Below, one piece after another: positions 31,099 through 41,018 of a stretch of DNA of 64,000 nt. The translations under genes were made by a program, and so were the position numbers. Every line of letters begins with the position of its first letter. The first letter of the stretch is position 1. The DNA is from Mesorhizobium sp. PAMC28654 (GTDB taxonomy: Bacteria > Pseudomonadota > Alphaproteobacteria > Rhizobiales > Rhizobiaceae), in contig NZ_CP085135.1 in assembly GCF_020616515.1 (NCBI RefSeq), positions 4,340,001 to 4,404,000 of the forward strand, written 5' to 3'. The notes beneath the pieces are model-generated. The model searched no databases. It was not told the DNA's origin and saw nothing but the letters and a program-made list of their open reading frames with translations.

Positions 31099-31968
31099 CT
31101 ATGCCAGCATGTGCGCGCTGACTGTCTTGTCGACAGCGTGATAAGGCGGATTGAACAGATTGCCTTCCTGCTCGTAGGTCCAGACCTTGAACAGGCTGAG
31201 CCGATGCGGACCGAAACTGTGCAGCAGCGGCACGTCGGTGGCGTCACGACCGCGCGCGATGACGACGCGGCCGATCCTCGGCATGTTGTGACGGGCGTCG
31301 AATGTGTACCATTTGCCGTCGAGGAACACTTCCAGCCACGCCGAAAAATCCATCGGTGCGGGGTCGATGGGCACGCCGATATCACCGAGATAGCCGTTCA
31401 CATAACGGGCGGGAATGTTCATGCAGCGGCAAAGCGTGATCGCCAGATGCGCGAAGTCGCGGCAGACGCCGACCCGTTCCTCATGCGCCTGCGCCGCCGT
31501 TCGGGTCGGCCGCGCATAGCCATATCCGAAGGACAGGCGATTGTGGACATAGTCGACGATCGCCTGGACGCGCGCCCAACCCGCCGGGACATGGCCGAAC
31601 AGTTGCCAGGCAAGTCCGCTGAGATGGTCGGTCTCGCAATAGCGGCTGCCAAGCAGGTAGCCGAGCACCTCGTCCGGCAGTTCCGCTACCGGCACTTCCC
31701 TGGCAAGCGTGTTGACCTCATCCGTCTGGCCGCCATCCTCGACGACGGCGTCATAGAGAATGCGAAAGCCGCCAGGAGGCGCCGTGAAGCGCCGGCAGGC
31801 ATTGCCGTGAAGGTCGTGATAAAGGCGCGTATGGACGGAAGGCGACGTCAGCACGCGTGTCTGCCGCTTGATTGTGGGCTGGCGATCCCTGTGGATCTCG
31901 AGCAGCGAAACAATGGGTGTGGCCTGTGTGCATTCAATGGAGATTTCGTAGCCGAGCCGGATCAGCAT
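31099..31968 (-). CDS. Transglutaminase-like family protein
   Basis: COG1305-type protein of 289 residues with an N-terminal beta-rich domain and a transglutaminase-like core. Cys169 lies in RVGVCRDFAHLA and Asp224 in YTFDARHN, matching two members of the Cys-His-Asp triad. At the usual His position (normally xHAWxE) the sequence reads MDFSAWLEVF, with Ser209; a His occurs only in ARHN. Members with this FSAW form are, to my recollection, a common subgroup in rhizobia. Function is unknown; it may be a peptidase or a non-catalytic relative. It is alone on its strand. Confidence 0.82.
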   Translation of the reverse strand: MLIRLGYEISIECTQATPIVSLLEIHRDRQPTIKRQTRVLTSPSVHTRLYHDLHGNACRRFTAPPGGFRILYDAVVEDGGQTDEVNTLAREVPVAELPDEVLGYLLGSRYCETDHLSGLAWQLFGHVPAGWARVQAIVDYVHNRLSFGYGYARPTRTAAQAHEERVGVCRDFAHLAITLCRCMNIPARYVNGYLGDIGVPIDPAPMDFSAWLEVFLDGKWYTFDARHNMPRIGRVVIARGRDATDVPLLHSFGPHRLSLFKVWTYEQEGNLFNPPYHAVDKTVSAHMLA

Positions 31969-32136
31969 CGCGGGTCCCCTTCAATCGACATGGAGGTCAG
32001 AACTGTTGAAACGCGGTAGGGCCGGGCATGGTTCCCTGAGCCCAGGCGAAAAACGCCCCGCGTCTTTCAAATCCACCACCGCACCGATACGGTTGTCTGG
32101 AATCGATAGTTCCGTGAACAGCCATCAAGGAAACCA

Positions 32137-32808
32137 ATGCTCGCAGGCAGAAAATTCGCCGCATTCCTGTTCGACATGGACGGCACATTGCTCAATTCGA
32201 CCGCCGCGGCAGAGCGGGTGTGGAGCGCATGGGCGACCCGCCACGGTCTCGACGTGGCGGCTTTCTTGCCGACGATGCACGGCAGGAGGGCGATCGAAAC
32301 CGTTCGCAGGCTGGCCCTCCCAGGCGTTGACCCGCAGCGGGAAGCGGACCAGATTACCCGCGATGAAATCGCCGATGTCGCGGGAATCGAAGCACTCCCC
32401 GGCGCGGCCGCCTTCCTGGACTCGCTGCCGCCAAAGCGCTGGGCCATTGTTACGTCATCACCGCGCGTGCTGGCGCTGAGGCGGATCGAGGCCGCGGGCA
32501 TTCCGGTTCCGGCCACTCTTGTCACGGCCGAGGACGTAGCGCATGGCAAGCCGGCTCCCGATTGTTTCCGGCTGGGGGCCGAGCGGCTCGGCTTTGATGC
32601 CAGCGACTGCCTTGTTTTCGAGGATGCAACGCCCGGCATCCAGGCGGGCGAGGCTGCCGGAGCCGAGGTGCTCGTCGTCACCGCCACACATCAGCACCCG
32701 ATGGCAACAGCGCACGCCACCATCTTCGACTATGATGGTCTGAGGGCGGTCACGGACGCCCAGGGCCGTATCGGCATGGAGCGGACACAAGCCGCGGCGG
32801 CTTCCTAG
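32137..32808 (+). CDS. HAD family phosphatase (GPP/2-deoxyglucose-6-phosphatase-like)
   Basis: Haloacid dehalogenase superfamily, subfamily IA, 223 residues. Motif I is FLFDMDGTLLNS with Asp13 and Asp15, motif II is the Ser/Thr in IVTSSPRV, motif III is the Lys of AHGKPAPD, and motif IV is LVFEDATPGI. The Lys-Pro-Ala-Pro block and size suit sugar or glycerol phosphate phosphatases. An AAGGAAA site precedes the ATG. Its stop codon overlaps that of the convergent DUF1674 gene. Confidence 0.88.
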   Translation: MLAGRKFAAFLFDMDGTLLNSTAAAERVWSAWATRHGLDVAAFLPTMHGRRAIETVRRLALPGVDPQREADQITRDEIADVAGIEALPGAAAFLDSLPPKRWAIVTSSPRVLALRRIEAAGIPVPATLVTAEDVAHGKPAPDCFRLGAERLGFDASDCLVFEDATPGIQAGEAAGAEVLVVTATHQHPMATAHATIFDYDGLRAVTDAQGRIGMERTQAAAAS

Positions 32809-33023
32809 AAATCGCTGGTCAGGCCCTTGACCTCCCAGTCGCCGTAGCGGCCGGGTTCCTTGCCGCCACGGCCGCCGATCTCGCGGGGCAGCGCGGCTTC
32901 CTTCTGGCGATAATCTTGCCGCCGTGCCTCGGCTTCCGCCAGTGCGCGGCGGGCGGCGGCCGTCAGCTCTTTTGGCGGCGCGTCATCCGTGCCGGCGGGC
33001 GTTTTACTGGTTTCGTCGTTCAT
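32805..33023 (-). CDS. DUF1674 / succinate dehydrogenase assembly factor 4 homologue
   Basis: The 72-residue protein ends EIGGRGGKEPGRYGDWEVKG followed by LTSDF, the diagnostic C-terminal signature of DUF1674, the family of mitochondrial SDHAF4, which helps flavinated SdhA join the succinate dehydrogenase complex. The N-terminal part is charged and probably disordered. Its stop overlaps the stop of the HAD gene on the other strand (CTAG at 32805-32808). It is divergent from htpX. The bacterial function is inferred from the family. Confidence 0.85.
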   Translation of the reverse strand: MNDETSKTPAGTDDAPPKELTAAARRALAEAEARRQDYRQKEAALPREIGGRGGKEPGRYGDWEVKGLTSDF

Positions 33024-33040
33024 GCGATATTTCCAGCGGA

Positions 33041-33069
33041 TTGAAACAGGGACAGGCCTTTCCCATCAT
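33041..33069 (+). promoter_or_regulatory. Candidate htpX promoter
   Basis: TTGAAA (33041-33046), a 17-base spacer and CCATCAT / CATCAT (33063-33069) lie about 60 bases before the htpX ATG. The TTGAAA and CCAT elements would suit either the housekeeping or the heat-shock sigma factor; this was chosen by eye. Confidence 0.3.
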
Positions 33070-33128
33070 ATAGCGATGACCCCACGAGGATCGACCCCTT
33101 TTCATCACCATCCGCAGAGGAGCAGACG

Positions 33129-34157
33129 ATGAACACACTTCGCACCGCCATGCTTCTAGCCGCCATGACCGCGCTGTTCATGGGCGTAGGCTTTCTGATC
33201 GGCGGAACAGGCGGCATGATGATCGCGCTGGTCGTCGCCGCCGGCACCAATCTGTTCAGCTACTGGAACGCCGACAAGATGGTGCTGTCGATGAACCACG
33301 CAATCGAGGTCGACGAAAAGAACGCGCCCGAATATTACGCGATCGTGCAGGGCCTTGCGCAACGCGCCGGCCTGCCGATGCCCAGGACGTATCTGATCGA
33401 CAATCCGCAGCCGAATGCCTTCGCCACCGGCCGCAATCCGCAAAATGCCGCGGTCGCCGCCTCCACCGGCCTCCTGAAGGCGCTGACCCATGAAGAGGTC
33501 GCGGCCGTCATGGCGCACGAGCTCGCCCATGTTGAGCATCGCGACACGCTGACCATGACCATCGTCGCGACCTTTGCCGGCGCCATCTCGATGCTCGGCA
33601 ATTTCGCCTTCTTCTTCGGCGGCAACCGCGACAACAACAACCCGTTTGGCTTTGTCGGCGTGCTCGCCGCCATGATCGTGGCGCCCTTTGCCGCGATGGT
33701 CGTGCAGATGGCGGTCAGCCGCACACGCGAATACGAGGCCGACCGGCGCGGCGCCGAAATCTGTGGACACCCGCTGTGGCTGGCATCGGCGCTTGACAAG
33801 ATCGCCCGTGGCGCCGAACGCATCCGCAACCCCGATGCGGAACGCAACCCGGCGACCGCCCACCTCTTCATCATCAATCCCCTTTCCGGCGAGCGCATGG
33901 ACAATCTGTTTTCCACCCACCCAAGCACCGAGAACCGCATCGCCGCCTTGCAGGCGATGGCGCGGGAGGGCTCGGGTGCCGCTTTTGAAACGGCACGCGC
34001 GCCAGGACGGGCATCGGCTCCACGGCAAGCGGACGAGCAGCAGCCCTCCGGTCCGTGGGACCGGCCCGCGCAGCCGCAAGCGCCGGCCGAGCCTGCCAGG
34101 CCGAAATCCAACCCGTGGGGACGCAACCCGACCGGACCCAAAGGTCCGTGGTCGTGA
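33129..34157 (+). CDS. htpX: Zinc metalloprotease HtpX
   Basis: Inner-membrane M48 protease that degrades misfolded membrane proteins. The 342-residue protein has two N-terminal helices, the zinc motif HELAH (His130, Glu131, His134), two further membrane segments near residues 150-200 and the third ligand region [11 protein letters not shown] Pro/Ala-rich tail of about 50 residues follows the family core and ends [10 protein letters not shown], a feature seen in rhizobial HtpX. An AGAGGAG site precedes the ATG. rsmB starts two bases after its stop. Confidence 0.96.
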   Translation: MNTLRTAMLLAAMTALFMGVGFLIGGTGGMMIALVVAAGTNLFSYWNADKMVLSMNHAIEVDEKNAPEYYAIVQGLAQRAGLPMPRTYLIDNPQPNAFATGRNPQNAAVAASTGLLKALTHEEVAAVMAHELAHVEHRDTLTMTIVATFAGAISMLGNFAFFFGGNRDNNNPFGFVGVLAAMIVAPFAAMVVQMAVSRTREYEADRRGAEICGHPLWLASALDKIARGAERIRNPDAERNPATAHLFIINPLSGERMDNLFSTHPSTENRIAALQAMAREGSGAAFETARAPGRASAPRQADEQQPSGPWDRPAQPQAPAEPARPKSNPWGRNPTGPKGPWS

Positions 34158-34159
34158 GC

Positions 34160-35536
34160 ATGGCAAGGCCTCGCCCGGCAATGTCAGGCAATCGTGAAGA
34201 CAGTACAGGCGGCGACACCGTTGCCGGCCTCGCCGCGCGCAAGGCGGCCGCACGCCTGCTTGCCGCTGTCATCGACGCCAGGACGCCGCTGGATGGGCTG
34301 ACCGACCACGAGAACGGCCACCCGCAGTACAAGGCACTCGATCTGCGCGACCGTGGCCTGGTGCGCGCCATCCTGGTCACCGCATTGCGCTATCGCATGA
34401 CCATCGTCGGCCTGCTGGCCCGGCGCCTGGAAAAGTCGCTGCCGCCCAACGCGACGGCACTGTCGCACATCCTGCACGTGGCCGCGGCGCAGATCCTGTT
34501 CCTCGACATTCCCGACAGCGCCGCTGTCGACCTTGCCGTCACCCACGCCAAGTCCGACCCGCGCACCCAGCGCTTTTCAGGTCTCGTCAACGGGGTGCTG
34601 CGCACGCTGGCGCGCGCCAAGGAAACCGAACTGCCTGCCGCACTTGCCACCACCGACGAGGCACCGAAATGGTTTTCGGATCGGCTGAAGGCGGCCTATG
34701 GCGCTGATAAGGCCAGGCAAATCCTCTCTGCCCATCGCCATGAGGCGCCGGTTGATTTTTCGGTCAAGGCCGACCCCGCGCTATGGGCCGAACGCCTCGG
34801 TGGCATCGTCCTGCCGACCGGCACGGTGCGAGTGGAAAAGCTCAGTGCGTCCGTCCCGGAATTGCCCGGCTTCGCTGATGGAGCCTGGTGGGTTCAGGAT
34901 GCTGCGGCCAGCTTTCCTGCGAGGTTGTTCGGCGATGTCAGCGGGCTTCGCGTTGCCGATCTCTGTGCGGCGCCCGGCGGCAAGACCGCACAATTGATTC
35001 TTGCCGGCGCCAGGGTCACCGCGGTCGACACCTCCAAGAACCGGCTGGCGCGTCTCTCCCAGAACCTCGAACGCCTTGGCCTGTCGGCGGAGACCGTGCA
35101 GGCAGACCTCCTCAAATACGAGCCGACGGAGCTGTTCGACGCGGTTCTTCTCGATGCGCCATGTTCCTCGACCGGCACGGTGCGGCGGCATCCCGACGTG
35201 CCCTGGACGAAGACCGCTGCCGATGTCGAAAAGCTCGCCGACCTGCAGCGCAGGCTGCTCGCCCGCGCCGTCAATCTGGTCAAGCCGGGCGGCAGGATCG
35301 TGTTTTCCAACTGCTCGCTCGACCCGCTGGAAGGTGAAGACCTGCATCGCGCCTTTCTCACCGAGACCCCCGGCGTCATCGACGATCCGCTTCATGCGGG
35401 AGAGATCGCCGGCATCGATCCGTTCCTGACGGCGCGGGGTACGCTGCGCACCACGCCCGCCGACCTCGACCTGGGGTCGCCGGAACGCTCCGGCCTGGAT
35501 GGTTTCTTCGCCGCCCGCATGCGCAGGATTGGCTAG
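34160..35536 (+). CDS. RsmB/NOP family 16S rRNA or tRNA (cytosine-5) methyltransferase
   Basis: SAM-dependent RNA m5C methyltransferase of 458 residues. The N-terminal third is a NusB-like domain, and the C-terminal Rossmann domain has the SAM motif ADLCAAPGGKT, the motif IV LLDAPCSSTG and the motif VI cysteine in FSNCSLDPLEGED. Translation is coupled to htpX; a GTG at 34154 is an alternative start. In rhizobia this RsmB-like gene commonly follows htpX and precedes a heparinase-like gene, as here. Confidence 0.92.
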   Translation: MARPRPAMSGNREDSTGGDTVAGLAARKAAARLLAAVIDARTPLDGLTDHENGHPQYKALDLRDRGLVRAILVTALRYRMTIVGLLARRLEKSLPPNATALSHILHVAAAQILFLDIPDSAAVDLAVTHAKSDPRTQRFSGLVNGVLRTLARAKETELPAALATTDEAPKWFSDRLKAAYGADKARQILSAHRHEAPVDFSVKADPALWAERLGGIVLPTGTVRVEKLSASVPELPGFADGAWWVQDAAASFPARLFGDVSGLRVADLCAAPGGKTAQLILAGARVTAVDTSKNRLARLSQNLERLGLSAETVQADLLKYEPTELFDAVLLDAPCSSTGTVRRHPDVPWTKTAADVEKLADLQRRLLARAVNLVKPGGRIVFSNCSLDPLEGEDLHRAFLTETPGVIDDPLHAGEIAGIDPFLTARGTLRTTPADLDLGSPERSGLDGFFAARMRRIG

Positions 35537-35681
35537 CGATCTTCCGCGGTGCGTTTCAAACTTTTTGGGGTGGATGCGGGTCAAAACCGGGTGAACCGGT
35601 ATCGTTCCATGGAATTGGCCTTCGCATAAGTTCTTGAATCATATAAACTTGCTTTGGGGAAGTGGACGACCAGGAGGGGCT

Positions 35682-37406
35682 TTGGCACTTGTTGCCGGCA
35701 ACACGACGCGTCTATGGACGCTTGTCGCGAAGGAGTTCTGGCGCAAAACGCGCCGGCGCCTTCGTGCCGGGCCTGCCTATCGCTGGCGCTATTCCGGCCG
35801 CACGCCGGAGCGCGTGCTGATCGCGCCGCCGGACCTGCGCCTGGCCGATCCGCAGATCGCGCTCGAGATTTACTACGGCCGTTACCCGCTGTCGGGCCAT
35901 CTGGTCGAGACAGGCGGCAAATCGCCCTTCCAGATCAACGTGCCAAATCCCGGCTGGCAGAAGACGCTGCACGGCTTTCGCTGGCTGCGCCACATGCGGG
36001 CGGCCGGCACGGAGCTTGCCGCCGCCAACGCACGCGCCCTGGTTTCCGACTGGATCGCCATGCATGGCAACCACATCTCCGGCATCGCCTGGGAGCCCGG
36101 CACGACGGCCAAGCGTGTCATCGCCTGGCTGCAGCATTCCTCGGTGGTGCTGCAAGGGGCCGAATATCCGTTCTACCGGGCCTTCCTGAAATCGCTTGCC
36201 GTTCAGATCCGTTACCTGCGCTCGATGGCGCGCGAAATGCCGGATGGCAAGGACAGGCTACGCGCCCGCATCGCGCTTGCCTTTGCCGCTTTGTCGCTGC
36301 CGGCGCCGGCATCGGCATTGCGCGGCGCGACCCGCAATCTGGCCGAGGAACTCGATCATCAGATCCTCCCCGACGGCGGTCACATCTCTCGCAATCCGAT
36401 GGCCGTTCTGGAAATCCTCGCCGACCTTCTGCCGCTGCGCCAGACCTATGCCAATCAGGCCGAAACGCCGCCGGCGGCGCTGATGGGCGCCATCGACCGC
36501 ATGCTGCCGGCGCTGCGCTTCTTTCGCCACCAGGACGGCAGCCTCGCCCGCTTCAACGGCATGGGCGCGACCATTCACGATCGCATCGCCACCATCCTGC
36601 GCCACGACGACACCGCCGGCGCGCCGCTGCTGCATGCACCGCATTCCGGCTACGAGCGCTTGTCCATGGGCGGCGTCACGGTGATCGCCGACACTGGCCT
36701 GCCGCCACCGATCGACGTTTCCAATGCGGCGCACGCCGGATGCCTCGCCTTCGAACTGTCCTCGGGGCGCCAGCACTATATCGTCAATGCCGGCATCGAC
36801 ACCTATGGCGCCGCCGAATTCCGGCCGCTGGCCCGAGCAACGGCAGCACACTCGACCGCCACCATCAATGACACGTCATCGGCACGCTTCAGCCATTCCC
36901 TGCGCTTCAACGACCTCCTCGGCTCGCCGCTGATCGGCGGCCCGCAGCATGTTCCCTGCAAGCGTATCGACCAGAAGGGCAGCCAGGGTTTCGTCGCCCG
37001 CCATGACGGCTATGCCCAGCGCTTCGGTTTTCTGCACGAGCGTGAGCTGAAACTGTCGACGAACGGCAATGTGCTGGCCGGCAGGGACCGGTTCCAGCGG
37101 CCAGGCGGCGCGCCGATCCGCAACACCGGGCGCGACTTCATCACGGTGCGCTTCCACATCCATCCCGATATCAATCTGTTCCAAGACGAGCATGATCGGC
37201 TGGTGCTGACCGCCGAAGCCGCCGACAGCTGGGTGTTCACCTGCGCCGAAGTGGCGCCCGAAGTGGAGGAATCGATCTATTTCGCCGGACTTGGCGGCCC
37301 GCGCCGCAGCCGCCAGATCGTGCTTGCCTTCAAGGCATCGGACGTCTCCGAAGTCCATTGGCAGCTGACGCGCACCAGCATCGCCGGCCATCCGGAAAAC
37401 AATTAG
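35682..37406 (+). CDS. Heparinase II/III family protein
   Basis: Protein of about 574 residues with an alpha-helical N-terminal toroid-type half and a C-terminal beta-rich half (YERLSMGGVTVIADTG, FELSSGRQHYIVNAG, AHSTATINDTSSA), the layout of heparinase II/III-like polysaccharide lyases. The TTG at 35682 follows an AGGAGGGG site, so I chose it; an in-frame TTG at 35634 lacks such a site. It lies between rsmB and purH, a conserved rhizobial neighbourhood, so a cell-envelope polysaccharide role is likelier than catabolism. No signal peptide is clear. Confidence 0.85.
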   Translation: MALVAGNTTRLWTLVAKEFWRKTRRRLRAGPAYRWRYSGRTPERVLIAPPDLRLADPQIALEIYYGRYPLSGHLVETGGKSPFQINVPNPGWQKTLHGFRWLRHMRAAGTELAAANARALVSDWIAMHGNHISGIAWEPGTTAKRVIAWLQHSSVVLQGAEYPFYRAFLKSLAVQIRYLRSMAREMPDGKDRLRARIALAFAALSLPAPASALRGATRNLAEELDHQILPDGGHISRNPMAVLEILADLLPLRQTYANQAETPPAALMGAIDRMLPALRFFRHQDGSLARFNGMGATIHDRIATILRHDDTAGAPLLHAPHSGYERLSMGGVTVIADTGLPPPIDVSNAAHAGCLAFELSSGRQHYIVNAGIDTYGAAEFRPLARATAAHSTATINDTSSARFSHSLRFNDLLGSPLIGGPQHVPCKRIDQKGSQGFVARHDGYAQRFGFLHERELKLSTNGNVLAGRDRFQRPGGAPIRNTGRDFITVRFHIHPDINLFQDEHDRLVLTAEAADSWVFTCAEVAPEVEESIYFAGLGGPRRSRQIVLAFKASDVSEVHWQLTRTSIAGHPENN

Positions 37407-37443
37407 GCCCTTCGACTGCTTCGGGCAGACGATGTTTCGCCGG

Positions 37444-37743
37444 CTATGAGATGCCGAACGCGTCATACGTGCTGAGCGACGGCGGACCGGCAAAGGCGAA
37501 GCGTATTTTGTCGACCATCGTCGCGGCCTGGCCGCTTCGGTCATAACGCTCAGCGTCCTCGATGGTGCTCCAGACAGTGATTGTTAAGAACGAGGTTCGT
37601 TCCTGATGCTGCTGCAGCAGCACGGCGCTGATATTGCCGCTCGCCGCGCGGATGACGGGTATCGCTTCGGTTTCGTAGATCGCGCGCAGTTGCTCGGTGC
37701 TGTCTGGCAACGCCTTGAACTGGCCAATACGGACAAATGCCAT
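37444..37743 (-). CDS. Antibiotic biosynthesis monooxygenase (ABM) domain protein
   Basis: Ninety-nine-residue dimeric alpha/beta-barrel protein, starting MAFVRIGQFKALPDSTEQLR and containing SFLTITVWSTIEDAERY, the ABM pattern. A GGAGGAG ribosome site precedes the ATG. Such proteins may be cofactor-free monooxygenases or quinol-oxidising enzymes; the substrate here is unknown. It is divergent from purH. Confidence 0.75.
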   Translation of the reverse strand: MAFVRIGQFKALPDSTEQLRAIYETEAIPVIRAASGNISAVLLQQHQERTSFLTITVWSTIEDAERYDRSGQAATMVDKIRFAFAGPPSLSTYDAFGIS

Positions 37744-37895
37744 GGTTTTGCTCCTCCAACGATCGGCGAGCCTACACCCAAAACCATTGGATTGCAGGCC
37801 ATCACGTGCTCGGACAGCGCGCGCCGGTTTGATTTCCGAGCGTCATGTGCTACGGCGCGCGGACCCTTCAAATCAGCCTTGAAAGGCCGCCAGCC

Positions 37896-39510
37896 ATGGC
37901 CGTCGCCGCCAAGAACATTCCCGCGCCAGACCTCGTTCCGGTCCGCCGCGTCCTGCTCTCCGTTTTCGACAAGACCGGCCTCATCGATTTCGCCAGGGCG
38001 CTGGCCGGGGCCGGCGTCGAGCTGGTTTCGACCGGCGGCACGGCCAAGGCGATCGCGGAGGCCGGCATGGCCGTGCGCGATGTCTCCGAACTGACCGGCT
38101 TTCCCGAGATCATGGACGGCCGCGTCAAGACGCTGCATCCGTCGGTGCATGGCGCGCTGCTGGGCGTCCGCGACGATCCCGAACATGCCGCGGCGATGCA
38201 GAAATACGGCATCGAGCCCATCGATCTCGTCATCTGCAATCTCTACCCCTTCGAGGAAGTGCGCCGCTCCGGCGCCGACTACGCGTCGATCGTCGAGAAC
38301 ATCGACATTGGCGGGCCGGCGATGATCCGCGCCTCGGCCAAGAACCACGCCTATGTCGCTGTTGTCACCGATCCCGGCGACTATGCTTCGGTGCTCAACG
38401 CGCTGGAGATGAATTTCGGCTCGCTGTCGCTGGATTTCCGCAAGAAGCTGGCAGCCAAGGCCTTTGCCCGCACCGCCACCTACGACGCGGCGATTTCCGG
38501 CTGGTTCGCCGAGGCTCTGGAGATCGAGCATCCAACCTGGCGTGCCTTCGGCGGCAGGCTGGAATCCGTCATGCGCTATGGCGAGAACCCGCATCAGAAT
38601 GCCGGCTTCTACGTCAATGGCGACAAGCGACCGGGCGTCGCCACGGCGCGCCAGTTGCAAGGCAAGCAGCTGTCCTACAACAACATCAACGACACCGATG
38701 CCGCTTTCGAACTGGTCGCCGAGTTCGACCCCGCCCGCTCGGCCGCCGTTGCCATCATCAAGCACGCCAATCCGTGCGGCGTCGCCGAGGGCGCATCGCT
38801 GAAGGACGCCTACGCCAAGGCGCTGGCCTGCGACCGTCTCGGCCTTCGGCGGCATCGTCGCGGTCAACCGCATCCTCGATGCCGAGGCCGCCGAGGAAAT
38901 CGTGAAGACCTTCACCGAAGTGATCATCGCGCCCGGGGCGACCGACGAGGCAGCGGCAATCGTCGCTGCAAAGAAGAACCTGCGCCTTCTGGTCACCGGC
39001 GGCCTGCCCGACCCACGCACGCCCGGCACGATGGTCAAAACCGTCGCCGGTGGCCTGCTCGTCCAGTCACGCGACAATGCGGTCGTCGACGATCTTGAGC
39101 TGAAGGTGGTGACCAAACGTGCCCCGACCCCGGCTGAGATGGCCGATCTGAAATTCGCCTTCCGTATCGCCAAGCACGTCAAGTCCAACGCCATTGTCTA
39201 CGTGAGGGATGGCGCGACGGTCGGCATCGGCGCCGGCCAGATGAGCCGCGTCGATTCCTCGCGCATCGCCGCGCGCAAGGCGCTCGATGCCGCTGAGGCA
39301 GCGGGCCTGGCCGAACCGCTGACCAAAGGCTCGGTCGTCGCGTCCGACGCCTTCTTCCCCTTTGCCGACGGCCTCCTGTCGGCAATCGAAGCCGGCGCCA
39401 CCGCCGTCATCCAGCCGGGTGGCTCGATGCGCGACGACGACGTCATCGCCGCCGCCGACGAGCACGGCATCGCCATGGTGTTCACCGGCGTGAGGCACTT
39501 CAGGCATTGA
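37896..39510 (+). pseudogene. purH: purH (AICAR transformylase/IMP cyclohydrolase), interrupted by a frameshift
   Basis: Bifunctional enzyme of the last two steps of IMP synthesis. From the ATG at 37896 the frame is intact through the IMP cyclohydrolase domain and into the transformylase domain up to GAC at 38832-38834. After one extra C (38835) the family sequence [12 protein letters not shown] resumes in the next frame and runs to TGA at 39510. The family reads DPVSAFGG here, so a CCG codon appears to have lost two bases. Restoring two bases gives 538 residues, normal for PurH. Since the enzyme is essential for purine prototrophy and both halves are perfectly conserved, a sequence or assembly error is the likeliest explanation. 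Confidence 0.9.
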
Positions 39511-39517
39511 GCACTTC

Positions 39518-39546
39518 TTTCCTTCTTCCCTGAGGGAGAAGGAAAA
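39518..39546. terminator. Bidirectional terminator-like hairpin between purH and the MFS gene
   Basis: TTCCTTCTTCCCT pairs with AGGGAGAAGGAA (one bulge, GA in the loop) in the 40 bases between the convergent stops, with T-rich and A-rich flanks. It resembles the CTCCC/GGGAG cores of the intergenic repeats at 53281 and 62546. Confidence 0.6.
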
Positions 39547-39550
39547 GCAC

Positions 39551-40927
39551 TCACTCCGCCGGCTTGTCTGCCGGATATGGCGTGCGGGCCAGTATGGCCA
39601 GGCCGCCGACCAGGAACAGGATGATGACCGCCATGCCGAGCCGGGGCGAGCCGCTAACGGCGGTGATCGTCGCCACCATGAACGGCGCCAGGAAACTGGT
39701 CGCCCTTCCGGCCAGCGCGTAGATACCGAAATAGCGGCCCGATTCGGCGGCGGTGACACTGCGCGCCATGTAGGACCGCGACGACGCCTGCACCGGCCCG
39801 AAGGCAATGCCGATCAACAGGCCGTAGAGGATATAGACCTTCTCGGCCGCGGTCGCGAAAAGTCCTCCCGAATCCGTGACAGGAAGCGGCAGGGCGCCGA
39901 ACAGCGTGTAGCCCGGCCCGGTCGACACGACGCCGACCGTAGCGATGCTCAACAGCACCAGCGCGATCATCACCACCACCTTCGAACCGAGCGCGGTGTC
40001 GAGCCTGCTGGCGGCCATGCAGCCGAAAATCGCAATGACGTTCAGGATAATGCCGAACAGGCCGATCTCGGTGATCGACCAGTGGAACATCGCCGCCGCG
40101 AACAGGCCACCCAGGCCAAGCAGCGCGTTGACGCCGTCCTGATAGATCATGCGGGCAACGAGGAAGCGGAAGATACCGACGCGACGACGCACTTCGCCGA
40201 GCGTGGATTTGAGTTCCGACAGGCCCTCGCGCACCGCCGGCCGGATGGGAATGCCTTTTATGGCGTCGGGTGTGAAGAAGAACATCGGCAGGATGAACAG
40301 GAAATACCATGCCGCCGACAGCGGCCCGGTTGCCCGCGCGTCCTCGCCCAGCTTTGGATCCAGGCCAAAAAGCGGAGTGATGCCGATGATCGTCTTGCCG
40401 GTCTCCGGCGAGCCGGCCAGGCAGGTGACGACGAAGATCAGCGCGATCATGCCGCCGAGGTAGCCGAGACCCCAGGCGGTGTTGGAGATCCGCCCGATCT
40501 CGCTCTTGGGCACCAGGCGCGGCATCATCGAATCGTTGAACACGGTCGAGAATTCAGCGGCGACCGAGGCCAGCGAGAAGAACAGCACGACCAGGAACAG
40601 GTTCGAGCCTGGCGCGGCAAGCCACAGCAGGCAAAGGCAGGTGATCTTGATCGCTGCGAAGAACGCGATCCATGGCTTGCGTGGTCCGGTCTGGTCGGCG
40701 ATCGAACCGAGGATCGGCGACAGCACGGCGATGACCAGGCCGGCCGCGGCGATGCCGTAGCCCCAGGCCGCCTGGCCCGTAACCGGATCGCTCGCCATTC
40801 GCGAGACGAAATAGGGCCCGAAGATGAAAGTGGTGACGACCGTGAAGAACGGCTGTGCCGCCCAGTCGAAGAACATCCACCCCCAGATGCCGCGTCCCGA
40901 CGCGCGCTGCACTGCTACCTCGGCCAT
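39551..40927 (-). CDS. MFS transporter, UMF1 (Atg22-like) family
   Basis: Membrane transporter of 458 residues and about twelve helices. The start [19 protein letters not shown], the [15 protein letters not shown] loop and [12 protein letters not shown] are characteristic of the UMF1/Atg22-like branch, whose fungal member exports amino acids from the vacuole. No regulator or substrate gene adjoins it. It is downstream of and in the same direction as the glutamate dehydrogenase gene (91 bases apart). Confidence 0.88.
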   Translation of the reverse strand: MAEVAVQRASGRGIWGWMFFDWAAQPFFTVVTTFIFGPYFVSRMASDPVTGQAAWGYGIAAAGLVIAVLSPILGSIADQTGPRKPWIAFFAAIKITCLCLLWLAAPGSNLFLVVLFFSLASVAAEFSTVFNDSMMPRLVPKSEIGRISNTAWGLGYLGGMIALIFVVTCLAGSPETGKTIIGITPLFGLDPKLGEDARATGPLSAAWYFLFILPMFFFTPDAIKGIPIRPAVREGLSELKSTLGEVRRRVGIFRFLVARMIYQDGVNALLGLGGLFAAAMFHWSITEIGLFGIILNVIAIFGCMAASRLDTALGSKVVVMIALVLLSIATVGVVSTGPGYTLFGALPLPVTDSGGLFATAAEKVYILYGLLIGIAFGPVQASSRSYMARSVTAAESGRYFGIYALAGRATSFLAPFMVATITAVSGSPRLGMAVIILFLVGGLAILARTPYPADKPAE

Positions 40928-41018
40928 GTCCCCTCCCGGAAGCAGAGCCCCGAAACGGGGCTCTGCTTTGCTCTATAACGAAGTTCTTGCCGGCAATCTC
41001 GCACGAAGCGTCAAACCG

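Noticed and set aside
38826..38850. Programmed ribosomal frameshifting in purH
   Set aside because: No slippery heptamer or downstream stimulatory structure is apparent, and the pattern equals a two-base loss in a conserved codon; sequence error or mutation is simpler.
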